This document shows, one piece after another, positions 25,655-33,845 of a stretch of 64,000 nucleotides of DNA (position 1 is the first letter of the stretch; each line of letters starts with the position of its first letter). The position numbers were made by a program, and so were the translations under genes. The notes beneath the pieces were generated by a model. The model made no database searches, was not told where the DNA came from, and worked only from the letters and a program-made list of their open reading frames with translations. Origin of the DNA: Arthrobacter crusticola (GTDB taxonomy: Bacteria > Actinomycetota > Actinomycetes > Actinomycetales > Micrococcaceae). Location: assembly GCF_004357995.1 (NCBI RefSeq), contig NZ_SMTK01000006.1, positions 62,001 through 126,000 on the forward strand. Direction: 5' to 3'.

Positions 25655-28564
25655 GTGAAAACCTACAGTCCAGCCACCCTCCTGGCCGTAACCCTTCTCA
25701 CCGCGGCACTGGTGGGAGCCACCACTCCAGTCGCCGCCCTGGCCACCTCACCAGAGGACAAACCGCTCTCCACCGCGACCGCTGAACCTGCACCATCTGA
25801 ACCGGCTGCTCCCGGTGTTCCCGCCCCTGCTGCTCCGGATACCGCGCCGGCCCCCACCTCTCCTCCGTCAGCGGTCACCCCGCCGGAGAATGCCCCTGCC
25901 CACCCGGTCCCCGCCGAGACCGGCACGTCCGCCGAAGGCGCCGCCGACCCAGAGAACACCGAATCCCCTGTCCTTTCCCCCGCGGAATACGCGCGCAATG
26001 CTGCGGCGCTGGCCAAACTCATCGGCCCCCATGGAGCAAGTCTTGGCCAGGGCGTGGAGCGCCTTGCCGAGACCGGCGACCCACAGGTGCCCACAGACGA
26101 GGAACTCGCCCGGATCGCCGAAGACGGGTCCGGCTCCCCCGGCAACGAGCTGACGCTGCCCCATGCACCCTCCGTTCAGGGAGCCGACAAGACGGGCATC
26201 ACGGATTCGCCCCAGCAGGGAGATTTCCCGATGGCCCAACCGACCTTCCAGGCGACGATCAACTACTGGAGGCCTGCAGGGATTCTCGGAGTGGACGTCA
26301 GCAGCTGGCAAGGCAACGTCGACTGGGCGGCGGCCTGGCGGCAGGGTTCGCGGTTTGCCTACACAAAGGCAACCCAGGCGCTCAACTACACAAACCCCTA
26401 CTTCCGTGGTCAATACAGCGGCGCCGAGGCGGTAGGCATGGACCGCGGCGCCTACCACTTCGCCATCCCGAACGTCTCGAGCGGTGCTGCGCAGGCCGAT
26501 TTCTTTCTGAGAAACGGTGGTGGATGGACCGCCGACGGCAAGACTCTCCCGCCGTTGCTGGATGTCGAGTACAACCCGTATCCGGAACTGGGCAACAGGT
26601 GCTACAACATGAGTCCGACCCAGATGGTGAACTGGATCCGCGACTTCTCCAACACCATGCTGCGCCGCACCGGCCGACTCCCCATGATCTACTCGACCAC
26701 CGATTGGTGGAACGGGTGCACCGGCAACAGCACCGCCTTCGCGAACCACCCCCTACACATCGCCGCCTACAACAACTGCTGCACCGGCCCCCTCCCGGCA
26801 GGTTGGCGTACCTACAGCCTGTGGCAGTACACCCATGAGGGCCCCGTCGTTGGGGACTGGAACCAATGGAACGGCAGCGCCGCCGGCCTGGATCGCTTCG
26901 TACGCAACACCACCAGTTCAACCCCTGCCCCGGCTCCTGCTCCGGTGTTGGATAAGTCGTTGATGGTGGTCAATGCCGGGGATTTCAACGGCAGTGGCAC
27001 CGATGACCTGGTCTCCCGACGCACCGATGGCACGCTGTGGTTCCATGACGGCACCGGCACCGGTTCGTTCCGGGCCCCGGTGAGGATCGGTTCTGGCTGG
27101 GGCATCTACAGCCAGCTCATCGGCGGCCAGGACTTCAACGGCGACGGACGACCGGACCTGGTCGGGCGCAAGACCGACGGCACGCTGTGGTTCTACGCCG
27201 GCACCGGCGCCGTCTCGGCCACCGCCGAGGGCTACAGGGGCGCGGTCAAGAGCGGTGCGGGCTGGAACGCCTTTGACATCATGGTCTCCCCCGGGGACTT
27301 CACCGGGGACCGCCGGGCGGACCTGATCGCCCGCAAACCCGATGGCACCCTCTGGCTCTACCGCGGCACCGGCACCGGACCGGGCATCGTGACCGGCGCG
27401 GTGCGCATCGGCACCGGCGGCTGGACCGGGTTCAACATGATCACCGGCGCCGGGGACTACACCGGCGACGGCCGGGCGGATCTACTGGCCCGCAAACCCG
27501 ACGGCACGCTCTGGCTCTACCAGGGCACCGGAAACGTGAGCACCACCAGCAACGGCTACCTGCCCGGCCGGGCCATCGCCACCGGCTGGTCCGGCTACGC
27601 CGACGTGGTAGGGGCCAGTGACTTCAACCGCGACGGCAAAACCGACCTGGTGGGTTTTAAAGCCGATATGAGCCTGTGGTTCTTCGCCGGCACCGCCATG
27701 ACGGACAACGGCTACAAACCGGCCGTCCGTACCGCCACCAGCGGCTGGCAGGACTACACCGCCCTCGTCTCCCCCGGAGACTTCAACGCCAACGGCACCC
27801 GGGACCTCATCGGCCGCAAGAAAGACGGAACCCTTTGGTTCCTCAACGGTAACGGCAGCGGGGGTTATGGGACGGCACTGAAAATCGGTGCACGCGGGTG
27901 GAATTCCTTCGCCCAGATCCTGGCCCCGGGCGACTTCAACGCCGATGGCAGGGCCGACCTCCTCGCCCGCCACACCGACGGCAGCCTCTGGTTCTACGCC
28001 GGCACCGGAACCGTGAACACCACCAACGAAGGCTACAAACCAGGCCGCAAAATCGCAGCAACAGGGTGGCAGAACTTCGACCAGGTCATCACCCCCGGAG
28101 ACTACAACGGCGACGCCAAACCCGACCTGCTCGGCCGCCGGGCCGATGGAACCCTCTGGTTCTGGCCCGGCACCGGCACCGTCTCGGCCACCAGCCGAGG
28201 CTACGGAACAGCCGTGAGAATCGGCACCGGGGGCTGGCAGAACTTCAACCACGTCCTGAGCCCCGGGGACTTCAACGGCGACAAACGCAACGACCTCATC
28301 GCCCGCAAACCCGACGGCACCCTCTGGTTCTACCCCGGCACCGGCACCATCAACACCACCAACCCCGGCTACAAACCCGCCACCAAAATCGGCGCCTCCG
28401 GCTGGAACACCTACACCCACATCCTCAGCCCCGGCGACATCACCCGCGACACCAAACCCGACCTCCTGGCCACCCGCACCGACGGATCCCTCTGGCGGTA
28501 CACCGGAACCGGAATGCCCACCAACCCCGGCTACACCACCGCAACCACCGCCGGAAAACTCTAA
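25655..28564 (+). CDS. Secreted GH25 lysozyme with ten FG-GAP/VCBS repeats
   Basis: The 969-residue exported protein has a signal peptide (VKTYSPATLLAVTLLTAALV...PVAALA), a Pro/Ala-rich linker to about residue 110, an intermediate segment, a GH25 N-acetylmuramidase domain (about 208-425) with ILGVDVSSWQGNVDW and the acidic LLDVEYN pair near 302, and ten FG-GAP units (about 431-969) identical to those of the upstream protease. It should hydrolyse peptidoglycan outside the cell. GTG at 25655 has GGAG 8 nt upstream. Four cysteines in the enzyme domain could form disulfides. Confidence 0.9.
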   Translation: MKTYSPATLLAVTLLTAALVGATTPVAALATSPEDKPLSTATAEPAPSEPAAPGVPAPAAPDTAPAPTSPPSAVTPPENAPAHPVPAETGTSAEGAADPENTESPVLSPAEYARNAAALAKLIGPHGASLGQGVERLAETGDPQVPTDEELARIAEDGSGSPGNELTLPHAPSVQGADKTGITDSPQQGDFPMAQPTFQATINYWRPAGILGVDVSSWQGNVDWAAAWRQGSRFAYTKATQALNYTNPYFRGQYSGAEAVGMDRGAYHFAIPNVSSGAAQADFFLRNGGGWTADGKTLPPLLDVEYNPYPELGNRCYNMSPTQMVNWIRDFSNTMLRRTGRLPMIYSTTDWWNGCTGNSTAFANHPLHIAAYNNCCTGPLPAGWRTYSLWQYTHEGPVVGDWNQWNGSAAGLDRFVRNTTSSTPAPAPAPVLDKSLMVVNAGDFNGSGTDDLVSRRTDGTLWFHDGTGTGSFRAPVRIGSGWGIYSQLIGGQDFNGDGRPDLVGRKTDGTLWFYAGTGAVSATAEGYRGAVKSGAGWNAFDIMVSPGDFTGDRRADLIARKPDGTLWLYRGTGTGPGIVTGAVRIGTGGWTGFNMITGAGDYTGDGRADLLARKPDGTLWLYQGTGNVSTTSNGYLPGRAIATGWSGYADVVGASDFNRDGKTDLVGFKADMSLWFFAGTAMTDNGYKPAVRTATSGWQDYTALVSPGDFNANGTRDLIGRKKDGTLWFLNGNGSGGYGTALKIGARGWNSFAQILAPGDFNADGRADLLARHTDGSLWFYAGTGTVNTTNEGYKPGRKIAATGWQNFDQVITPGDYNGDAKPDLLGRRADGTLWFWPGTGTVSATSRGYGTAVRIGTGGWQNFNHVLSPGDFNGDKRNDLIARKPDGTLWFYPGTGTINTTNPGYKPATKIGASGWNTYTHILSPGDITRDTKPDLLATRTDGSLWRYTGTGMPTNPGYTTATTAGKL

Positions 28565-28568
28565 CCAC
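26944..28568 (+). repeat. 1,625-bp direct repeat, copy 2 (FG-GAP tail module)
   Basis: This is the second copy of the block at 23942-25566. The two copies are separated by 1,377 bp that encode the terminator, signal peptide, linker and GH25 domain. Outside the block the sequences differ at once on both sides. No insertion-sequence ends or target duplications are visible at its borders. Confidence 0.95.
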
Positions 28569-28575
28569 AAATGAA

Positions 28576-28607
28576 AAGGCGGGGCCTCCCGAAAGGGGCC
28601 CCGCCTT
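28576..28607. terminator. Bidirectional hairpin terminator
   Basis: AAGGCGGGGCC (28576-28586) and GGCCCCGCCTT (28597-28607) form an 11-bp perfect stem with a 10-nt loop, preceded by AATGAAA and followed by CATTGTTTATT. It serves the lysozyme gene on the plus strand and the ten-gene polysaccharide operon on the minus strand. Confidence 0.8.
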
Positions 28608-28636
28608 CATTGTTTATTCGACCCGCCTAGGAGTGC

Positions 28637-29635
28637 TCAGCCGGCAGCGCCAGCACGGCGTTTCCCACTGGAAATCAGGGAGGAGTACAACCTGGTCAGG
28701 CGTTCAACCCCGACCCTAGCGTCATGTTCCTTCGCGACAAATCCGGGTCCGTCCTGCCGCTGTGAGGTGGCCCTCGGCTCCTCGAGCGCGCGGATCACGT
28801 CCCCGGCAACCGCCTGGATGCTCGTACCGCCGAGGTGGGTGAGCATCGGATAGAAGGACGGATCGGCGGTGCTCACCACCGGCACTCCGATCGCCAGCGC
28901 TTCGAGCTCGCTCACCGAAAGGATGCGTGTCATTTGACCGACAACCACGGATCCGGAGGCGAGCCACTCTTGGAAATGCCCGGGCGCCATCTTGGGAACC
29001 AGAGCAATTCCGGCTTCCGCTGCCTCAGCAGCCTGCTCCCCCCAGTCCAGCCCCACGAGTTCGACGTCGGGCCGCGCCTCCCGCACGCGCCGGGCAACCT
29101 CGATCTGCTGAGACGCACCCTTGACGTCGTCCCACCGGGAGGCGAACACGACGCGGTCCGGACGCGGCTGCCATGCAGGGAGTCGATCGGTCCGAATGGT
29201 GACAGGGAAGTACTGCCCCCTGTCGGTGAGGTTTTGGACGTGGGGAGCAAGATCGGGTGTAGAAAAGAGGATTGCATCGGCGTGTGCAACTCCATACTGC
29301 AGCTTGGGAGCCCAACCGTCATACTGGCGCGACCTCACATCAGTGCCGTGGAAGTGAAGCACCCACGGAGTCCGCAGCCAGCGGGCGTGCGGGGAAAGAC
29401 CGCCCGTGTGGAAGTGGACGACATCGGCCCGCGCGCTCTTCAGGGCAAGGGTCCCGTCCCACAGCACGGGCCGAGTTCGCAGAGCCGGATGCTTGAGGAT
29501 GCCTGTCCAGTCGCGCCGGTAGTACCAGGGGATGCCGGTCATTGACCACGGCTGGCCCATCTCGTTGGCTGTGGTTACGAGGTTGCGCCCCAGATTAGCC
29601 GCGTCGTGGACGTGGAGGGCCTTGACGGAATCCAT
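28637..29635 (-). CDS. Glycosyltransferase (GT4-like)
   Basis: The 332-residue cytoplasmic protein has two Rossmann-like halves. The N-terminal half has VVHFHTGGLSPHARW and WVLHFHGTDVRS; the C-terminal half has VVFASRWDDVKGASQQIEVARRVRE and SVSELEALAIGVPVVST, the acceptor-loop and donor-site patterns of GT-B fold transferases. The usual second EX7E is reduced to SELEALAIG. It is the last gene of the minus-strand operon, 10 bp after the preceding transferase gene. Sugar specificity unknown. Confidence 0.8.
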   Translation of the reverse strand: MDSVKALHVHDAANLGRNLVTTANEMGQPWSMTGIPWYYRRDWTGILKHPALRTRPVLWDGTLALKSARADVVHFHTGGLSPHARWLRTPWVLHFHGTDVRSRQYDGWAPKLQYGVAHADAILFSTPDLAPHVQNLTDRGQYFPVTIRTDRLPAWQPRPDRVVFASRWDDVKGASQQIEVARRVREARPDVELVGLDWGEQAAEAAEAGIALVPKMAPGHFQEWLASGSVVVGQMTRILSVSELEALAIGVPVVSTADPSFYPMLTHLGGTSIQAVAGDVIRALEEPRATSQRQDGPGFVAKEHDARVGVERLTRLYSSLISSGKRRAGAAG

Positions 29636-29645
29636 GCTTGTGTCG

Positions 29646-30854
29646 TCAGGCGACCCGCGTCAAGCGCTGCACGGCGTCGAGCCATGGCTGCGTGACCGCT
29701 TCCGCACTAAGTGTCTTCGCGGCGGTGTGTGACGCGTTCTTCATCTCCGCCACTTCTTCGGGAGTCAACTTCAGAAGCAAGTCAGCCGCTGATGCCGCGT
29801 CGAACCCGTCGGTGACAAGACCAAATTGATGTTCTGTTACAATGCGCTGCATTTCCGGCGAGGGGCCGATCACCACCGCGAGCCGTGCCTGAACAAATTC
29901 GAACAATTTGTTCGGCAGGGCATGCCGCATGTTGAAGTTGTTCGGTGGGCAGAGGTAAAACCCGATGTCATACCCATGAAGCAACGGGACAATCTGATCA
30001 AAAGCGACCGGGGGAATAACCTTCACAGCATTTCCAGGGATACCCTTTGCTTTCCTGGTCAGCTCATCAATGTAGCTCTGATCGCCGGGCACGAGCACTA
30101 CATCGAACGTTGCGGCGCCGGGCCGAACTTCGTTTGCCTTGGCCACGGCATCCATCATAATTTCGATGCGACGCCCGCGGCCTGCCGCACCGGCATGGAC
30201 GATTCGGAGTGGACTTGCCACTTGAGTAGGTTCAAAACGTGGGTCATACGCCGAAGCGTTGGGCACCACGGCCGGCTCCGCTATGCCGTATACACGCGCA
30301 TACTCCTCGGCTATCCCCTTCGCAACTGTGGAAACAGAATTCGCTCTCGTCACATATTTGCGGCACGCCCACTTCATGAGTGGACCGACCAGCAATCGCC
30401 ACTGAAGCTGATCCTCCCCCTGCCGCGGCGCATACTCATGCAGATCCGCGTGCACTCCCCGTGTGGGACGCAAGGCAAGTGCAAGTGGAACTGCAATGAC
30501 ATCGTTCGCCATGACCACATCTATGCTGCCTACCGGTATGCGATCCCTGACGAACTTCACCCTGTCTGAATCAAAGTAGAGGCGCTCATGAAAACGAGCT
30601 GCCAGCAGAGCTGCGACTTTTTTGTGATCGGAACGCCAAGGTTTCAGGGCGGCCGGGATGCGGATGTGTTCGACAACGCCATCCGGGGCCTCGCCGTAAC
30701 CGCAGGAGATGATGTCTGCAGAGGGCTTCAGCAAGCTGATCTGCCGCAGAACCCTTGGATCCCTGATGATGGGTGAGAAGGAAAGCACAAGAATCCTCGG
30801 CCGACTTGGCTGAACACCTTCGTTGCTTTCCGCTTCAACGACTACATCACTCAT
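29646..30854 (-). CDS. Glycosyltransferase, paralogue of the gene at 40832
   Basis: The 402-residue GT-B-like protein starts, after a short acidic tail, with RPRILVLSFSPIIRDPRVLRQ. It contains HADLHEYAPR, RIVHAGAAGRGRRIEIMM, FYLCPPNNFNMRHALPNKLFEFVQARLAVVIGPSPEM and a closing HTAAKTLS. The 40832-41998 protein has the same signposts in the same order (SFSDIQADARVLRQL, LPNKFFDFVQARLAIVFSPSPE, HTAARALS), so the two are clear paralogues at opposite ends of the operon. It is visibly richer in A/T than the flanking chromosome. Confidence 0.82.
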   Translation of the reverse strand: MSDVVVEAESNEGVQPSRPRILVLSFSPIIRDPRVLRQISLLKPSADIISCGYGEAPDGVVEHIRIPAALKPWRSDHKKVAALLAARFHERLYFDSDRVKFVRDRIPVGSIDVVMANDVIAVPLALALRPTRGVHADLHEYAPRQGEDQLQWRLLVGPLMKWACRKYVTRANSVSTVAKGIAEEYARVYGIAEPAVVPNASAYDPRFEPTQVASPLRIVHAGAAGRGRRIEIMMDAVAKANEVRPGAATFDVVLVPGDQSYIDELTRKAKGIPGNAVKVIPPVAFDQIVPLLHGYDIGFYLCPPNNFNMRHALPNKLFEFVQARLAVVIGPSPEMQRIVTEHQFGLVTDGFDAASAADLLLKLTPEEVAEMKNASHTAAKTLSAEAVTQPWLDAVQRLTRVA

Positions 30855-30904
30855 ATTTCCTTCGCTTTCGGTTAGCTAGGTTCTTGTGGGCGAGCTGGAT
30901 TGCT

Positions 30905-32701
30905 TCAGGCGAGTCCGGCCAAAGCAGCCTGCTTAGCAAAATCGGGCATTTGTGCAATTACCTCTTCGAAGGTCCCCTGGCCAGCCAGACGGCCATCGGC
31001 GAAAAAGAACACGACGTCGCTGTCCTTGATGGTGGACAACCGGTGCGCCACTGTGATGGTTGTGACGCTTCCCGCCAGGTTTCGGATCGCATCGGTCACT
31101 GCTGCCTCTGTGGAGGTATCCAGCGCACTGGTTGCCTCGTCCAAGACCAGTACAGCGGGATCCGCATAAAGGCCGCGGGCGATTCCGAGCCGTTGACGCT
31201 GACCACCGGACAACGCCATTCCGCGCTCCCCAACATCACCATAGATGCCGTCCGGACGGGCTTCTACGGCGTCGAGCATCTGCGCTCGTTTTAGGGCGCG
31301 TCGAACGCGGTCCGGGTCCACCTCGTCCGGATCCCAGGTGAGCGCAACATTCTGGGCTACAGAGGCGTCGAAGAGTGACACTTCCTGGGGCACATAACCC
31401 ACCCGCGACCGCCACGAGTGCAAGACCTCACGCATGGGCACACCGCCGATGAGCACCTCACCTGAGCTTGGCAGCAGCAATCCAAGCAGCAGATCAATGA
31501 GCGTTGACTTGCCCGCGCCCGATGACCCGACGACGGCCACGCGCGAACCTGCAGGGATGGTCATCGTGACGTCTACGAGTGCCGGCGCCGCGGTGCCGGG
31601 ATAATTGAACGTGACGTTCTTCAGCACTACATCCGGAACCCCTGGAGGAAGCTCTGCCTGATCGGGCGATTCCTCATCCTTGGCCCTAGCCTCTGCTTCC
31701 TTGATGTCGGCAAGAACCTGCTCGGCGAACGGAGTCCCGGAATGAACGGTCGAAAGAATCGACTGGAAGCGCGTGAGGGAGGGAACAATACGGAAGCCGG
31801 CCACACCGAATAGCGCAATCGCTGCCAGCGTATTCGTCACCGGGTCAATTCCCTCGGGGGTACTGATCCATCCAATAGCACCAACCAGCAGAAACCCGCC
31901 GATCAAGGCCGATTCGAGAACAAAACGCGGAACCTGACCAAGGAAAAGGGCCATTGAGCGGGCTTTGGAAGACTGCACACGGTTCGCGTGTACTGCTCGC
32001 TCAACATCAGCTGTCGCTCCCTTCAGTGTCACTTCCTTGAGTGCGCCCATCGCCTCGGTGATAAGACGCACTGTCCGCAGCGAGAACTGCCGGTTGCGTC
32101 GGCCGTTTGCCACGGCTCGCTTGGAGATGCCACGTGAAAGGAAAAGAGCTACCAGGCCCAGATAGAAAATCGCTGTGACGGCGGTGATCCAGTTGGCGAC
32201 CAGCAAGACCGTTACCACCGCGAGCACCGATACGATTTCACCGGCAAGCCCCATGGACGGCATCAGCACACCTGAGACTGTGATTGAGACTCCCGAATCT
32301 ACCGATCGAATCAGTTCCGAGGAGTTCCGCTTGAGCCGATCAACCCACGGGGCACGCATGTAGGCGGCGAGGAGTCGATCACCGATCGCCACCTCGTGGG
32401 CTGCAAATCGTGACGTGGCGAGCCGCAGGAGGAGCACGTTCATCGCGCTCTTGATGATGACCAGGGCACAGAAGATCACGAGGACGATCGCATAGTCACC
32501 CACCTCCTCGATGACGATGGGCCCTACGCGGATGGACTTGTCGGCGATGATGCTCGACATGGTGATTGCCAACAGCCCTAGGGCGACCACATCGATGAGT
32601 GCCAACGAGGAGGAGAGCACCGCATACCGGATCAGGAACCTGCGGGCGGAGTCAGGCAGAACTCCCAGAAGTCGACGGTTGATGCCAATGAGCGCTTTCA
32701 T
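30905..32701 (-). CDS. ABC transporter, fused membrane and ATPase domains
   Basis: The 598-residue half-transporter has six predicted membrane segments in the first 330 residues and an ATPase domain with Walker A GSSGAGKSTLIDLLLG, signature LSGGQRQRLGIARGL, Walker B AVLVLDEATSALD and the H-loop in TVAHRLST. It is of the MsbA/PglK type, so a lipid-linked glycan flippase is a plausible role. ATG at 32701 overlaps the DUF2304 stop by 4 bp. It is a second ABC system in the operon beside Wzm/Wzt. Confidence 0.88.
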   Translation of the reverse strand: MKALIGINRRLLGVLPDSARRFLIRYAVLSSSLALIDVVALGLLAITMSSIIADKSIRVGPIVIEEVGDYAIVLVIFCALVIIKSAMNVLLLRLATSRFAAHEVAIGDRLLAAYMRAPWVDRLKRNSSELIRSVDSGVSITVSGVLMPSMGLAGEIVSVLAVVTVLLVANWITAVTAIFYLGLVALFLSRGISKRAVANGRRNRQFSLRTVRLITEAMGALKEVTLKGATADVERAVHANRVQSSKARSMALFLGQVPRFVLESALIGGFLLVGAIGWISTPEGIDPVTNTLAAIALFGVAGFRIVPSLTRFQSILSTVHSGTPFAEQVLADIKEAEARAKDEESPDQAELPPGVPDVVLKNVTFNYPGTAAPALVDVTMTIPAGSRVAVVGSSGAGKSTLIDLLLGLLLPSSGEVLIGGVPMREVLHSWRSRVGYVPQEVSLFDASVAQNVALTWDPDEVDPDRVRRALKRAQMLDAVEARPDGIYGDVGERGMALSGGQRQRLGIARGLYADPAVLVLDEATSALDTSTEAAVTDAIRNLAGSVTTITVAHRLSTIKDSDVVFFFADGRLAGQGTFEEVIAQMPDFAKQAALAGLA

Positions 32702-33117
32702 TTCTTTTCCGACACTGTCTTAGCGCGAAAGCGAAAATCGTCAGGCCCGGCAACTCGCTCGTCTGGCGCAAGAACGGCTTCCCAGGGTTTTACTGCCTCG
32801 TCGAGGGCGATCCGGCGGGAGAGCTTTGTCAGCGTGGTCTCCATTTGGCGGAAGCGCTGGTGTGTAGTGGACATATACACAAGGAAGGAAACGATGAAGG
32901 CATAGAGCATCAGGTCCGTTCCACGACCCACACCCACCATGCTGGCGAGCTGCGTCAAGATGGTCGGGAAGAAAATTGAAAAAACGGCCGCGATAGCGAA
33001 GAGCAACACCATGATCCGGCGAATCGCCATGTGTTTTGCATTCGAGCCGCCGCGGATGAGCACGAGGGAGAAGATGACTACAACGACGAGGAGAACGATC
33101 TGAACGACTATGAGCAT
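32698..33117 (-). CDS. DUF2304-family membrane protein
   Basis: The 139-residue protein has three predicted membrane helices in the first 90 residues (LIVVQIVLLVVVVIFSLVLI, then MVLLFAIAAVFSIFFPTI, then MLYAFIVSFLVYMSTTH) and a charged cytoplasmic tail with a short coiled-coil-like stretch. DUF2304 proteins commonly follow a GT2 lipid-phosphate sugar transferase, as here, 5 bp after it. They are thought to anchor or assist that enzyme. Confidence 0.82.
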   Translation of the reverse strand: MLIVVQIVLLVVVVIFSLVLIRGGSNAKHMAIRRIMVLLFAIAAVFSIFFPTILTQLASMVGVGRGTDLMLYAFIVSFLVYMSTTHQRFRQMETTLTKLSRRIALDEAVKPWEAVLAPDERVAGPDDFRFRAKTVSEKK

Positions 33118-33122
33118 ATGGT

Positions 33123-33845
33123 TTACCTAAAGAGCAGGTCCGCCAGAATATTGACGGAATTGAGGAGGGACTGTCCCTTGGATTTCGAGTAATCGGTATA
33201 GACGATCTCTACGGGATGCTCCGTCCAGCGTGGCTTAAGGGTGGAGAGCACATGGATCAGTTCAGAGGCGTGGGCCATCCTGTTTTGGGTGAGATGGAGA
33301 TTGGACGTGACCTGCCGGTTGAAGGCACGAAGACCGTTGTGCGCATCGGTGAGGGGCATGCCGGTGCTCCATCGGATCTGGAGGGCGGCCGTGCGCAGCA
33401 CAATCCGCTTCATCGGGCCGAGCCTTGTCCTGCCATCCAGGAACCGTGATCCGAGCACCACCTCCGCCTCGCCGGACTGAATGCGCTGCACCATGGCCTC
33501 TGCATCGGCCACCCGGTGCTGCCCGTCGGCATCAAAGGTGACAACACAGCTGGCCTCGGGATCCTGCAGCACATACTCGAACCCTGTCTGGAGAGCGGCG
33601 CCCTGACCCAGGTTCACCGGGTGCTGTACGACAACCGCGCCAGCCGCGCGTGCGGCTTCCGCTGAAGTGTCTGTGCTTCCGTCGTCCACGCAAACGATGT
33701 GGGGAAATACCGGAAGAAGGTCCTTGATGACGGAGCCGATGATGGGAGCCTCGTTGAAGAGGGGGATCACAATCCAGGTACGACTCACTATGCCAGTATC
33801 GCATAGGGGACTGTTCCTCCCCGATTCGAGCTTCTGCGCACTCAC
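33123..33845 (-). CDS. GT2 glycosyltransferase, polyprenyl-phosphate sugar synthase type
   Basis: The 240-residue GT-A protein resembles dolichol/polyprenyl-phosphate mannose synthases: VIPLFNEAPIIGSVI, CVDDGSTDTS, TFDADGQHR (metal-binding DxD), and LGSRFLDGRT. No membrane segments follow, and the neighbouring DUF2304 protein may supply them. I keep GTG at 33845, which overlaps the preceding stop (GTGA) with GAGG upstream. An internal GTG at 33788 gives a more standard N-terminus but has no ribosome binding site. Confidence 0.87.
   Translation of the reverse strand: MSAQKLESGRNSPLCDTGIVSRTWIVIPLFNEAPIIGSVIKDLLPVFPHIVCVDDGSTDTSAEAARAAGAVVVQHPVNLGQGAALQTGFEYVLQDPEASCVVTFDADGQHRVADAEAMVQRIQSGEAEVVLGSRFLDGRTRLGPMKRIVLRTAALQIRWSTGMPLTDAHNGLRAFNRQVTSNLHLTQNRMAHASELIHVLSTLKPRWTEHPVEIVYTDYSKSKGQSLLNSVNILADLLFR

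Noticed and set aside
23942-28568. Possible CRISPR or satellite array in the region of short repeats
   Set aside because: The periodicity of about 160 bp is that of FG-GAP protein repeats with synonymous variation; there are no constant direct repeats with unique spacers.
23942-28568. Mobile element as the cause of the duplicated 1.6-kb block
   Set aside because: There is no transposase, no terminal inverted repeat and no target duplication at either border.
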